Assembly: GCF_004614185.1 (NCBI RefSeq)
Contig: NZ_SPVF01000067.1
Coordinates: forward strand, 1 to 55,229
Length of the DNA stretch: 55,229 nt
Direction: 5' to 3'
Source: Zemynaea arenosa
GTDB taxonomy: Bacteria; Pseudomonadota; Gammaproteobacteria; Burkholderiales; Burkholderiaceae_D
Position numbers and translations under genes: made by a program. Under the pieces are notes generated by a model. The model was given only the letters and a program-made list of their open reading frames with translations. It made no database searches and was not told where the DNA came from. Numbering within the stretch: the stretch's first letter is position 1; every line of letters begins with the position of its first letter. Positions 26,792 through 36,870 of this stretch are shown here, piece after piece.

Positions 26792-28836
26792 ACCTTCAGG
26801 AACTCTTCCCGGCCGCCCAGCCAGCGGGCGAGGTGGGCGTCGACGGTGCGTTCGTCGCCAGCCTGCAGCAGCGCGGCCGCCGTGTCGCGCGCCTTTTCGA
26901 CCAGCCACTGGTCCGTCTCCAGGTCCGCGAAGCGCAGCATCGCCTGCCCGGACTGGCGCGCGCCCAAAAACTCACCCGGCCCCCGAATCTCCAGGTCGCG
27001 CCGCGCGATCTCGAAGCCGTCCTGGGTTTCGCGCATGGTCGCCAGCCGCTGCTTGGCGACGGGACCAAGCGGCCCCTGATACATCAGCAGGCACACCGAT
27101 GCCGCCGACCCGCGCCCCACGCGTCCGCGCAGCTGGTGCAGCTGCGACAGCCCAAAGCGCTCCGCATGCTCGATCACCATCAGCGACGCATTCGGCACGT
27201 CCACGCCGACCTCGATCACCGTGGTGGCCACCAGCACGTGCACAAGGCCGGACGCAAAGGCATCCATGACCTCCTGCTTTTCCTGCGGCTTCAAGCGACC
27301 GTGCACCAGCCCCACGTTCAGGTCCGGCAGCGCCTCCTGCAGCGTGAGGTGCGTGTCGGTGGCCGTCTGCAGCTGCAGCGCCTCCGATTCCTCGATCAGT
27401 GGACAGACCCAGTACGCCTGCCGCCCTTCCAGCACGGCGGCGTGCACGCGCTCGATGACTTCCTCGCGCCGGTTCTGGTCCACCACCCGCGTGACGATCG
27501 GGCTGCGGCCCGGCGGCAGCTCGTCGATGACCGAGACCTCCAGGTCTGCGTAGTAGGTCATCGCCAGCGTGCGCGGAATCGGCGTGGCGGACATCATCAG
27601 CTGGTGCGGCACCAGCCCTGCGCTGCCCTTGTTGCGCAGCGTGAGCCTCTGGCCGACGCCGAACCGATGCTGCTCGTCGACGATGACCAGGCCGAGGTTC
27701 GCAAAATTGACCGTGTCCTGGATCAGCGCATGCGTGCCGATCACCAGCTGCGCTTCGCCCGACTCCACCATCTCCGTAGCCATGGTCTTCTCACGCTTCT
27801 TCAGCGATCCGGTGAGCCACGCCACGCGCACACCCAACGGCTCCATCCACGCCGCGATCTTGCGGAAGTGCTGGTCCGCGAGGATCTCGGTGGGCGCCAT
27901 GAGCGCAGCCTGATAGCCGCTGTCGATGGCCTGCGCCGCCGCCAGCGCTGCCACCACCGTCTTGCCGCTGCCAACGTCGCCCTGCAGGAGCCGCTGCATG
28001 GGGAAGGGATTGCGCAGGTCCGCGCGGATTTCGCGCAGCACGCGGTCCTGCGCGTCCGTGAGCGTGAAGGGCAGTGCGGCCAGAAAGCGCTCGCTCAACG
28101 AGCCGATAGCACCGAGCACCGGCGCGCCCTTGGTGCGGCGGTCCTTCTGCGCCCGTTTCAGCGAGAGCTGCTGCGCCAGCAGCTCGTCGAACTTCATCCG
28201 TACCCAGGCCGGGTGGGTACGCTCGGTGAGTTCATACGGATCGACGTTCTGCGGCGGATAGTGCAGCAGCTTGATGGCCGGCTCGAAATCCGTGAGGCCG
28301 AGGCGCGCGCGCATGGGCAGCGGCAGGGTGTCGGTCCAGTCCACGCGCTTCATCGCATCCGAAATCGCGCGCCTCAGGATCGTCTGGGACAGGCCTTCGC
28401 CCGCCGGGTACACCGGTGTGAGGGCGGTCGGCAGCGGCGCCCCTTCGTTGACGATCTTGTACGTCGGATGCACCATCTCCGCGCCAAAGAACCCGTGTTT
28501 CAGCTCCCCGCGCGCCCGCACCCGCGTACCCTCGGCCATCTGCTTGACCTGCGAGCCATAAAAGTTCATGAAGCGCAGCTGCAGCTCGCCCGTGTCGTCC
28601 GAAATGGTGACCAGCAGCTGGCGCCGCGGGCGGTAGGCGATTTCAGTCTTGATCACCACGCCCTCGACCTGCGACGTGTACCCGCCGCGCAGGCAGGCCT
28701 CGCGCACCGGCACGATCTCGGTTTCGTCCTCGTAGCGCATGGGCAGGTGCAGCACCAGGTCCATGTCGGTGCGCAGTCCCAGCTTGGCCAGTTTGTCTTG
28801 CGTCTTGGGCGCGGATTTGGCTTTGGTTGGCGGCAT
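26788..28836 (-). CDS. recG: ATP-dependent DNA helicase RecG
   Basis: 682 residues; reverses stalled replication forks and processes recombination intermediates. The N-terminal wedge/OB domain (LKHGFFGAEMVHPTYKIV) is followed by Walker A GDVGSGKT (~284), the DEQH box (VIVDEQHRFG, ~385) and C-terminal helicase motifs (HGRLKPQEKQEVM, TTVIEVGVDVPNAS, QLRGRVGRGSAASVC). Slightly shorter than the E. coli protein at the N-terminus, but complete in motifs. Divergent from queA. Confidence 0.95.
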   Translation of the reverse strand: MPPTKAKSAPKTQDKLAKLGLRTDMDLVLHLPMRYEDETEIVPVREACLRGGYTSQVEGVVIKTEIAYRPRRQLLVTISDDTGELQLRFMNFYGSQVKQMAEGTRVRARGELKHGFFGAEMVHPTYKIVNEGAPLPTALTPVYPAGEGLSQTILRRAISDAMKRVDWTDTLPLPMRARLGLTDFEPAIKLLHYPPQNVDPYELTERTHPAWVRMKFDELLAQQLSLKRAQKDRRTKGAPVLGAIGSLSERFLAALPFTLTDAQDRVLREIRADLRNPFPMQRLLQGDVGSGKTVVAALAAAQAIDSGYQAALMAPTEILADQHFRKIAAWMEPLGVRVAWLTGSLKKREKTMATEMVESGEAQLVIGTHALIQDTVNFANLGLVIVDEQHRFGVGQRLTLRNKGSAGLVPHQLMMSATPIPRTLAMTYYADLEVSVIDELPPGRSPIVTRVVDQNRREEVIERVHAAVLEGRQAYWVCPLIEESEALQLQTATDTHLTLQEALPDLNVGLVHGRLKPQEKQEVMDAFASGLVHVLVATTVIEVGVDVPNASLMVIEHAERFGLSQLHQLRGRVGRGSAASVCLLMYQGPLGPVAKQRLATMRETQDGFEIARRDLEIRGPGEFLGARQSGQAMLRFADLETDQWLVEKARDTAAALLQAGDERTVDAHLARWLGGREEFLKV

Positions 28837-28857
28837 AGTGCTGCATTTTTCGCGAGG

Positions 28858-28886
28858 GAGACAACACCCGCGTACGGGCGTACAAT
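28858..28886 (+). promoter_or_regulatory. Candidate sigma-70 promoter for queA-tgt
   Basis: TACAAT at 28881-28886 resembles a -10 box, and GAGACA at 28858-28863 lies 17 bases upstream (four of six match TTGACA). It precedes queA by about 50 bases. Confidence 0.4.
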
Positions 28887-28936
28887 AGAGGGTTCGCCCA
28901 GCGATTTATTCTTGCAGATTCCTGTAGATTGTCTCG

Positions 28937-31112
<2,176 letters not shown>

Positions 31113-31161
31113 GCGGCGTGTGAACTGTTGAACCGCACAAAGCTTGTAAAAGCAACACCAG

Positions 31162-31180
31162 CCCTCAAATAGGGCTGAAC
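31162..31180. repeat. Hairpin in the tgt-yajC gap
   Basis: CAGCCCT-CAAAT-AGGGCTG, a perfect seven-base stem, lies between tgt and yajC. No T-run follows. A -10-like TAGAAT occurs at 31196-31201 just downstream, so yajC may also have its own promoter with the hairpin upstream of it. Confidence 0.5.
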
Positions 31181-31235
31181 GCGCACCCCCGGTGCTAGAA
31201 TACAGCGCTAATTTTTTTAACAATACGGAGTACTT

Positions 31236-31559
31236 GTGTTTATCTCTAACGCCTACGCGCAGTCCGTCGAGCCGGGCCTGGCCAACAACCTGAGCACCTT
31301 CCTGCCGCTGATCCTCATGTTCGTGGTCATGTACTTCGTCATGATCCGTCCGCAGCAGAAGCGCGCCAAGGAAACCAAGGCGATGATCGAAGCGCTCACC
31401 AAGGGCGACGAAGTGGTCACCATCGGCGGCATGGTCGGCAAGGTGTCCAAGGTCACCGATGCGTACGTGCTGATCGAAGTGGCGGCGGGCACTGAAGTGT
31501 GGGTGCAGAAGAACGCCATCAGCATGCCGCTGCCGAAAGGCACCCTGAAGTCGCTCTGA
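31236..31559 (+). CDS. yajC: Sec translocon accessory protein YajC
   Basis: 107 residues: one N-terminal membrane helix (FLPLILMFVVMYFVMI, ~23-38) followed by RPQQKRAKE and the cytoplasmic KGDEVVTIGGMVGKV domain. It joins SecDF at the SecYEG translocon. The start is GTG at 31236 with CGGAG upstream. secD begins 28 bases after its stop. Confidence 0.93.
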   Translation: MFISNAYAQSVEPGLANNLSTFLPLILMFVVMYFVMIRPQQKRAKETKAMIEALTKGDEVVTIGGMVGKVSKVTDAYVLIEVAAGTEVWVQKNAISMPLPKGTLKSL

Positions 31560-31587
31560 TTCGTCAGACCCACCCGGTCCCCACGCC

Positions 31588-33477
31588 ATGAACCGTTACC
31601 CCGTCTGGAAGTACGTCATCATCGTGCTCGCGCTGCTGTTTGGCGCGCTGTACACGACGCCGAACTATTTCGGCGAAACGCCGGCCCTGCAGGTCACCAC
31701 CGGCAAATCCACCGTCAAGGTCAATAGCGACACCGCCGCCCGCGTGGCCGCGGCCCTCAAGCGCGAGAACATTCCGGATTCCGGCGTGAGCGTCGACGGA
31801 GCCGGTTCCACCGCCTCCGTGCGGGCGCGCTTCCCGACCCCGGACGCGCAGTTCAAGGCCAAGCTGGCGCTGGAGCGCGACCTCAACGCCGACCCCACCG
31901 ACCCGGACTACATCGTCACCGTCAACCTGGCCAAGAACACCCCGGCCTGGATGGAGGCGATCAACGCCAAGCCGATGAACCTGGGCCTGGACCTGCGTGG
32001 CGGCGTGCACTTCTTGATGCAGGTGGACACCCACGCGGCGCTGGACACGCGCCTCAAGGGCCTGATCGCCGGCATTCGCAGCCAGCTGCGCGACCAGAAC
32101 ATCCGCCACTCCGGCATCGAGCGTGCGGGCGACAATATCGTCATCAAGTTCCGCGACGAAGCCACCCGTACCCAGGCGCAGAACTACCTGGGCAACCAGC
32201 TGCAGGAGCTGCAGTTCGCCAGCGGCTCCGACGGTTCCGACCTGACCCTGACCGCGTCGATCAAGCCGGCCGCGCTGCGCACCATCATCGACGAAGGCAT
32301 CAAGCAGAACATCATCACGCTGGGCAAGCGCGTGAATGAACTGGGCACCACCGAGCCGGTGATCCAGCAGCAGGGCGCGGACCGCATCGTGGTCCAGCTG
32401 CCGGGCGTGCAGGACGCCGCCCACGCCAAGGACATCATCGGCCGTACCGCCACGCTCGAGCTGCGCGCCACCGACGACAGCGTGGTGCCGGGCACCGAAT
32501 CGACCGCCACCATCCCGCTGGACGCGGAAGTGTTCAAGGACATGAACGGCCAGTCGGTGGTGGTCAAGAAGGACGTGTTCCTGACCGGCGACTACATCTC
32601 GTCCGCAACCTACACCACGGACCAGAACCAGCAACCCGCCGTGTCGATTGACCTGAACGGCGACGGCGGCCGCAAGATGCGCACCGCGACCCGCGACCGC
32701 ATCGGCAAGCGCATGGCCATCCTGCTGAAGGAAAAGGGCAAGTACACCGTGCTGTCCAACGCCACCATCCAGAGCGAGCTGGGAACGCACTTCCAGATCA
32801 CCGGCCTGGGTACGCCCGAGAAGGCGGCCGAGCTGGCGCTGCTGCTGCGCTCCGGCGCGCTGTCCGCCCCGATGGACGTGGTGGAAGAGCGCGTGGTCGG
32901 CCCGCAGCTGGGTGCCGAGAACATCGCCAAGGGCCTGCACTCCACGCTGTGGGGCTTCATCGCGATCGCCATTTTCATGGTGATCTACTACCAGCTGTTC
33001 GGCTTCTTCAGCGTGCTGGCACTGGCGCTCAACCTGCTGCTGCTGCTGGCGCTCCTGTCCACGCTGCAGGCCACCCTGACCTTGCCGGGCATCGCCGCAA
33101 TCGCGCTGGCGCTGGGTATGGCGATCGACTCCAACGTGCTGATTAACGAGCGGATTCGCGAGGAGCTGCGCAACGGGAACACACCGCAGGCGGCGATCGC
33201 GGAAGGCTTCCGCCACGCGTGGGCCACGATTCTCGACTCGAACGTGACCACCCTGATCGTCGGCCTGGCGCTGCTGGTGTTCGGCTCGGGCGCGGTGCGC
33301 GGCTTCGCGGTGGTGCACTGCCTGGGCATCCTGACCTCGATGTTCTCCTCGGTGTTCTTCTCGCGCGGCGTGGTCAACCTCTGGTACGGCCGCAAGAAGA
33401 AGCTGGGCAAGATCGCGATTGGCACGGTGTGGAACGGCGGCGCCAAGGCGCCTGCCGCCACCGCAGAGAAGAATTAA
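31588..33477 (+). CDS. secD: Protein translocase subunit SecD
   Basis: 629 residues; proton-driven subunit that pulls translocated proteins into the periplasm. It has an N-terminal helix (KYVIIVLALLFGALYTTPNYF), a large periplasmic domain with GLDLRGGVHFLMQVD (~132) and the C-terminal RND-like five-helix block (~455-600) with ALGMAIDSNVLINERIREELR. Periplasmic insertions make it somewhat longer than many homologues, as in other beta-proteobacteria. Confidence 0.95.
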   Translation: MNRYPVWKYVIIVLALLFGALYTTPNYFGETPALQVTTGKSTVKVNSDTAARVAAALKRENIPDSGVSVDGAGSTASVRARFPTPDAQFKAKLALERDLNADPTDPDYIVTVNLAKNTPAWMEAINAKPMNLGLDLRGGVHFLMQVDTHAALDTRLKGLIAGIRSQLRDQNIRHSGIERAGDNIVIKFRDEATRTQAQNYLGNQLQELQFASGSDGSDLTLTASIKPAALRTIIDEGIKQNIITLGKRVNELGTTEPVIQQQGADRIVVQLPGVQDAAHAKDIIGRTATLELRATDDSVVPGTESTATIPLDAEVFKDMNGQSVVVKKDVFLTGDYISSATYTTDQNQQPAVSIDLNGDGGRKMRTATRDRIGKRMAILLKEKGKYTVLSNATIQSELGTHFQITGLGTPEKAAELALLLRSGALSAPMDVVEERVVGPQLGAENIAKGLHSTLWGFIAIAIFMVIYYQLFGFFSVLALALNLLLLLALLSTLQATLTLPGIAAIALALGMAIDSNVLINERIREELRNGNTPQAAIAEGFRHAWATILDSNVTTLIVGLALLVFGSGAVRGFAVVHCLGILTSMFSSVFFSRGVVNLWYGRKKKLGKIAIGTVWNGGAKAPAATAEKN

Positions 33478-33492
33478 GGACGGGACAGCAAG

Positions 33493-34512
33493 ATGGAATT
33501 TTTCAAGATCAAGCGGGACATCCCGTTCATGCGCCACGCGTTGATTTTCAACGTGATCTCGGCGCTGACCTTCGTGGCGGCGGTGTTTTTCCTGCTGCAC
33601 CGCGGGCTGCACTTCTCGGTGGAGTTCACGGGCGGCACGGTGATGGAACTGCGCTATCCGCATGCGGCCAACCTGGAGAAGATCCGCGGCACGCTGGAAA
33701 AGCTGGGCTATGAACAGCCGGAAGTGACGCCGTTCGGCACCGCGCAGGACGTGATGCTGCGCCTGCCGCCGAAGACCGCGGCCGGTTCCACCACCTCGCA
33801 GAGCGTGTTCAACGCGATCTGCGCGTCCGAAGGCGGCTCGCCGCGCCAGGTCGCCGCGACCGGCGGCACCGGTGCGCAGTCGAGCAAGGCCACCTGCGTC
33901 AACGCGGCCGGCACCGAAGTGGTGGCGCAGCAGCGCGTGGAATTCGTCGGCCCGCAGGTCGGCGAGGAACTGGCGCAGAACGGCTACAACGCGCTGGCCA
34001 TGGTGGTGATCGGCGTGATGATCTACCTGGCCGTGCGCTTCGAATGGAAGTTCGCGGTGGCGGCGATCATCGCCAACCTGCACGACGTGGTGATCATCCT
34101 TGGCTTCTTCGCCTTCTTCCAGTGGGAGTTCTCGCTGACGGTGCTGGCGGCGGTGCTGGCGGTGCTGGGCTACTCGGTCAACGAATCGGTCGTGATCTTC
34201 GACCGGATCCGCGAGAACTTCCGCAAACAGCGCAAGATGACCGTGACGGAAGTGATCAACAACGCGATCACCAGCACCATCTCCCGCACCATCATCACCC
34301 ACGGCTGTACCCAGATGATGGTGCTGTCGATGCTGTTCTTCGGCGGCCTGACCCTGCACTACTTCGCCATCGCGCTGACGATCGGTATCTGCTTCGGCAT
34401 CTACTCGTCGGTGTTCGTGGCGGCTGCCGTGGCCATGTGGCTGGGCGTGAAGCGCGAAGACCTGATCAAGCCGGTGCGCGAGAAGGACGAAACCGACGGC
34501 GCGGTGGTGTAA
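33493..34512 (+). CDS. secF: Protein translocase subunit SecF
   Basis: 339 residues; partner of SecD. An N-terminal helix precedes HFSVEFTGGTVMELRY. Six helices in total include AVLAVLGYSVNESVVIFDRIRENFR and TISRTIITHGCTQMMVLSMLFFGG. Fifteen bases after secD. A terminator follows, marking the end of the operon. Confidence 0.95.
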   Translation: MEFFKIKRDIPFMRHALIFNVISALTFVAAVFFLLHRGLHFSVEFTGGTVMELRYPHAANLEKIRGTLEKLGYEQPEVTPFGTAQDVMLRLPPKTAAGSTTSQSVFNAICASEGGSPRQVAATGGTGAQSSKATCVNAAGTEVVAQQRVEFVGPQVGEELAQNGYNALAMVVIGVMIYLAVRFEWKFAVAAIIANLHDVVIILGFFAFFQWEFSLTVLAAVLAVLGYSVNESVVIFDRIRENFRKQRKMTVTEVINNAITSTISRTIITHGCTQMMVLSMLFFGGLTLHYFAIALTIGICFGIYSSVFVAAAVAMWLGVKREDLIKPVREKDETDGAVV

Positions 34513-34528
34513 GCGCCGCTGCGCAAGC

Positions 34529-34554
34529 AATGCCGCCTCCGGGCGGCATTTTCA
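34529..34554 (+). terminator. Intrinsic terminator after secF
   Basis: AATGCCGCC-TCCG-GGCGGCATT hairpin followed by a short T-rich run (TTTTCATTT). It separates the sec genes from the WYL regulator. Confidence 0.75.
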
Positions 34555-34569
34555 TTTGGAGGGCGCCGC

Positions 34570-35271
34570 ATGGCCACCAAGAGCTCCCGTTTGCTGCTGC
34601 TGATGGACGCCCTGCGCGGCCACCGCCGCCCCGTCACCGCCGCGCAGCTGGCCGAGAAGACCGGGGTCTCCGAGCGCACCATCTACCGCGACCTGCAGGC
34701 GCTGGCCGAACTGGGCGCCCCGGTGCAGGGCGAGGCGGGCGTGGGCTACATGCTCAAGCCCGGGATGTTCCTGCCGCCGCTGATGTTCAATGCGGACGAG
34801 CTGGAAGCGCTGGTGCTGGGCGCGCGCTGGGTGGCGCGCCAGGGCGACACGGAGCTAGCCGCCGCCGCGCGCGGCGTGCTGGCCAAGGTGGCCACGGCTT
34901 CGCCGCAGGACCTGCGCGACCGCATCGCCGAAACCAGCCTGTGGACGCCGGTGTACCACACGCCGCTGCCGGAAGACTTCCTGGCGGCGGTGCGGCTGGC
35001 CATCCGGCGCGAGCGCAAGCTGCGCATCGCCTACCGCAGCGAGGCGGGACAGGACAGCGAGCGGGTGGTGTGGCCCTTCGCCCTGGCCTACCTGGACCAG
35101 TACCGCGTGCTGGCCGCCTGGTGCGAGCTGCGCGGCGGCTTCCGCCACTTCCGGGTCGACCGCATCGGCGCCGCGCACACACTCGATGAGGTGTATCCAA
35201 CGCGCCGCCACGAACTGCTCAAGACCTGGCGCGCCGAAAAGGGCATCGCCGAGCCTCCTGACAGAATCTGA
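34570..35271 (+). CDS. HTH/WYL-domain transcriptional regulator (YafY type)
   Basis: 233 residues. The N-terminal winged HTH (TAAQLAEKTGVSERTIYRDLQALAELG) is followed by a WYL domain (IRRERKLRIAYRSEAG... VWPFALAYLDQYRVLAAWCELRGGFRHFRVDRI). The WYL domain senses a ligand or nucleic acid in this family. A strong GGAGG precedes the ATG. The glutathione S-transferase lies 54 bases downstream and may be cotranscribed or controlled by it (inference). Confidence 0.9.
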   Translation: MATKSSRLLLLMDALRGHRRPVTAAQLAEKTGVSERTIYRDLQALAELGAPVQGEAGVGYMLKPGMFLPPLMFNADELEALVLGARWVARQGDTELAAAARGVLAKVATASPQDLRDRIAETSLWTPVYHTPLPEDFLAAVRLAIRRERKLRIAYRSEAGQDSERVVWPFALAYLDQYRVLAAWCELRGGFRHFRVDRIGAAHTLDEVYPTRRHELLKTWRAEKGIAEPPDRI

Positions 35272-35325
35272 CGCACGGCGCGGTTATATTGACGTTTTAA
35301 CCACACACCCTGATGGAGAAACGCC

Positions 35326-35934
35326 ATGCGCCTGTACCAGCATCCGATGTCGACCAATGCCCGCCGCGTCACACTCGCCGCCGCCCATGTCGGCGTGCCG
35401 CTCGAACTGGTGGAAGTGAATTTGATGAGCGAGGAAGCGCGCCGCCGCCTGGAGGAGCTCAACCCCAACAGCAAGGTTCCCGTGCTAGAGGACGACGGCT
35501 TCGTGCTGTGGGAATCGAACGCCATCATCCAGTACCTGTGCGAGAAGCGGGGCGGCCACCCGGCCTATCCGGCCGGGCTGCGCGAACGCGCGGACGTGAA
35601 CCGCTGGCTGTTCTGGGGCGCGCAGCACTGGGCCCCGGCGGTGAGCACGCTGGCCTGGGAAACCTTCTTCAAGGGGGCGCTGGGGATCGGGGCAGCCGAT
35701 CCCGCCATGGTCGCCAAGGGCGAAGCCGAGGTGGCGCGCTTCGCGGCCGTGCTGGATACGCACCTGGCCGGGCGCACCTGGGTCTGCGGCGACGGCGTGA
35801 CCCTGGCCGACCTGGCGCTGGCCGCGCCGCTGATGTACAAGGACCAGGCCCGCCTGCCGCTGGCCAGCCACGCGCACCTGCTGGCCTGGTTTGCCCGCGT
35901 GCAGCAGCTGCCGGCCTGGCAGGCTACCGCTTAA
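35326..35934 (+). CDS. Glutathione S-transferase family protein
   Basis: 202 residues. The thioredoxin-like N-domain (MRLYQHPMSTNARRVTLAAAHVGVP) has the conserved NSKVPVLEDDGFVLWESNAIIQYL, with the cis-Pro and the Glu-Ser pair for glutathione. The helical C-domain contains WVCGDGVTLADLALAAPLMY. Conjugates or transfers glutathione; substrate unknown. GGAGA precedes the start. Confidence 0.9.
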   Translation: MRLYQHPMSTNARRVTLAAAHVGVPLELVEVNLMSEEARRRLEELNPNSKVPVLEDDGFVLWESNAIIQYLCEKRGGHPAYPAGLRERADVNRWLFWGAQHWAPAVSTLAWETFFKGALGIGAADPAMVAKGEAEVARFAAVLDTHLAGRTWVCGDGVTLADLALAAPLMYKDQARLPLASHAHLLAWFARVQQLPAWQATA

Positions 35935-35963
35935 TGCTGCGCGGAATCCCGACTCACCGTGCG

Positions 35964-35985
35964 GCAACATTTTGTGAAATGTTGC
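35964..35985. promoter_or_regulatory. Perfect palindrome, candidate activator site for the PEP-CTERM gene
   Basis: GCAACATTT-TGTG-AAATGTTGC, nine perfect pairs around a four-base centre, immediately followed by a second small inverted repeat AATGT-CGAT-ACATT (35986-35999). It lies 70-95 bases upstream of the -24/-12 promoter, where enhancer-binding activators of sigma-54 sit. No T-run follows, so it does not look like a terminator for the upstream gene. Confidence 0.6.
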
Positions 35986-36056
35986 AATGTCGATACATTT
36001 TACATTCCACAATCCGGCGGTGAGGCGGTTTGTTCCAAATCAAATACTTACGTTTC

Positions 36057-36072
36057 TGGCCCAAGAATTGCT
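36057..36072 (+). promoter_or_regulatory. Sigma-54 (-24/-12) promoter of the PEP-CTERM gene
   Basis: TGGCCCAAGAATTGCT matches the RpoN consensus TGGCAC-N5-TTGCW, with GG and GC exactly 10 bases apart. Transcription would start near 36083, giving a leader of about 36 bases before ATG 36119. Sigma-54 sites with a PrsR-type activator are known upstream of PEP-CTERM genes in exosortase systems. Confidence 0.7.
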
Positions 36073-36118
36073 TCAGTGCTCCGCCATAAATCTATAACCA
36101 AAACTGCGGAGAAACACC

Positions 36119-36739
36119 ATGAAAGAACGCGGACTCGCCTGGAGCACCCTCCTGGCGGCGGGAAGCCTGTGTGCGGCGCTCAGCGCCCCGGCCCACAGCG
36201 CCATCATCACCTACAACTTCGAGGCCTATGACGACGGCGCGGTCGTCACCACGCTGCCAGGCGTCTCGCTCAGCAACGCAATGGTTCTGCGCTCGGGCAT
36301 GAGCCTGAACGAGATCGGGTTCCCGCCGAAGTCCGGTGCGGCCGTGATCATCGACGACGGCGCACCGATTGCGCTGTCGTTCGCCAGCGGCGTGTATTCC
36401 GTGGCCGGCTACTTCAACTACACGAGCGGCCTGCGCCTGGACGCCTACGACAGCGCCGACCAGCTGCTGGGCACCGTGTTCTCCAGCTACCTGGCCAACC
36501 TGGCCGACGGCTCGGGCGACCCCGGCAGCCTGCCGAACGAGCTGCTCAGCTTCGGCACCGGCAGCCCCTTGATCGCCAAGGTCGTGCTCTCCGGTGACCC
36601 GGCCGGCTATTCCTTCACGCTCGACGACCTCACCATCGTCACCGCCGACCGCCAGGGCGTGCCCGAACCGGGCAGCTGGGCGCTGCTGGCGCTCGGCGCG
36701 GCCTGCCTGGTGGGCAGCCGCCTGCGCTGGCGGGGCTGA
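36119..36739 (+). CDS. PEP-CTERM sorting-domain protein
   Basis: 206 residues: signal peptide (LLAAGSLCAALSAPAHSA), a beta-rich body (IITYNFEAYDDGAVVTTLPGVSLSNA ... TLDDLTIVTADRQG) of the choice-of-anchor lectin-like type, and a C-terminal VPEPGSWALLALGAACLVGSRLRWRG with the PEP motif, hydrophobic helix and basic tail that exosortase/EpsH recognises. It is exported and probably processed for surface or matrix attachment. The exosortase itself is not in this window. Expression is probably sigma-54 dependent. Confidence 0.92.
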   Translation: MKERGLAWSTLLAAGSLCAALSAPAHSAIITYNFEAYDDGAVVTTLPGVSLSNAMVLRSGMSLNEIGFPPKSGAAVIIDDGAPIALSFASGVYSVAGYFNYTSGLRLDAYDSADQLLGTVFSSYLANLADGSGDPGSLPNELLSFGTGSPLIAKVVLSGDPAGYSFTLDDLTIVTADRQGVPEPGSWALLALGAACLVGSRLRWRG

Positions 36740-36870
36740 GCCACGCGGCATAGGCCGCGCCCCCGGCCGCAGCTCGCCGGGCCGCAGCGCGGTCGCCGCA
36801 CCACTTTCCGATTTCTTTTTTTCGGTTTCCACTCACCGCGGGCGGTCTGCGTCCGCGTCCAGGAGGACTT

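Noticed and set aside
31564..34530. 988-residue ORF antisense to secD-secF
   Set aside because: His/Gln/Arg-rich composition without domains, lying exactly opposite two conserved sec genes.
36770..36850. Terminator between the PEP-CTERM gene and the giant Ig protein
   Set aside because: There is a T-rich run (ATTTCTTTTTTT) after GC-rich sequence, but no clean hairpin directly abuts it, so read-through or a separate promoter cannot be decided.
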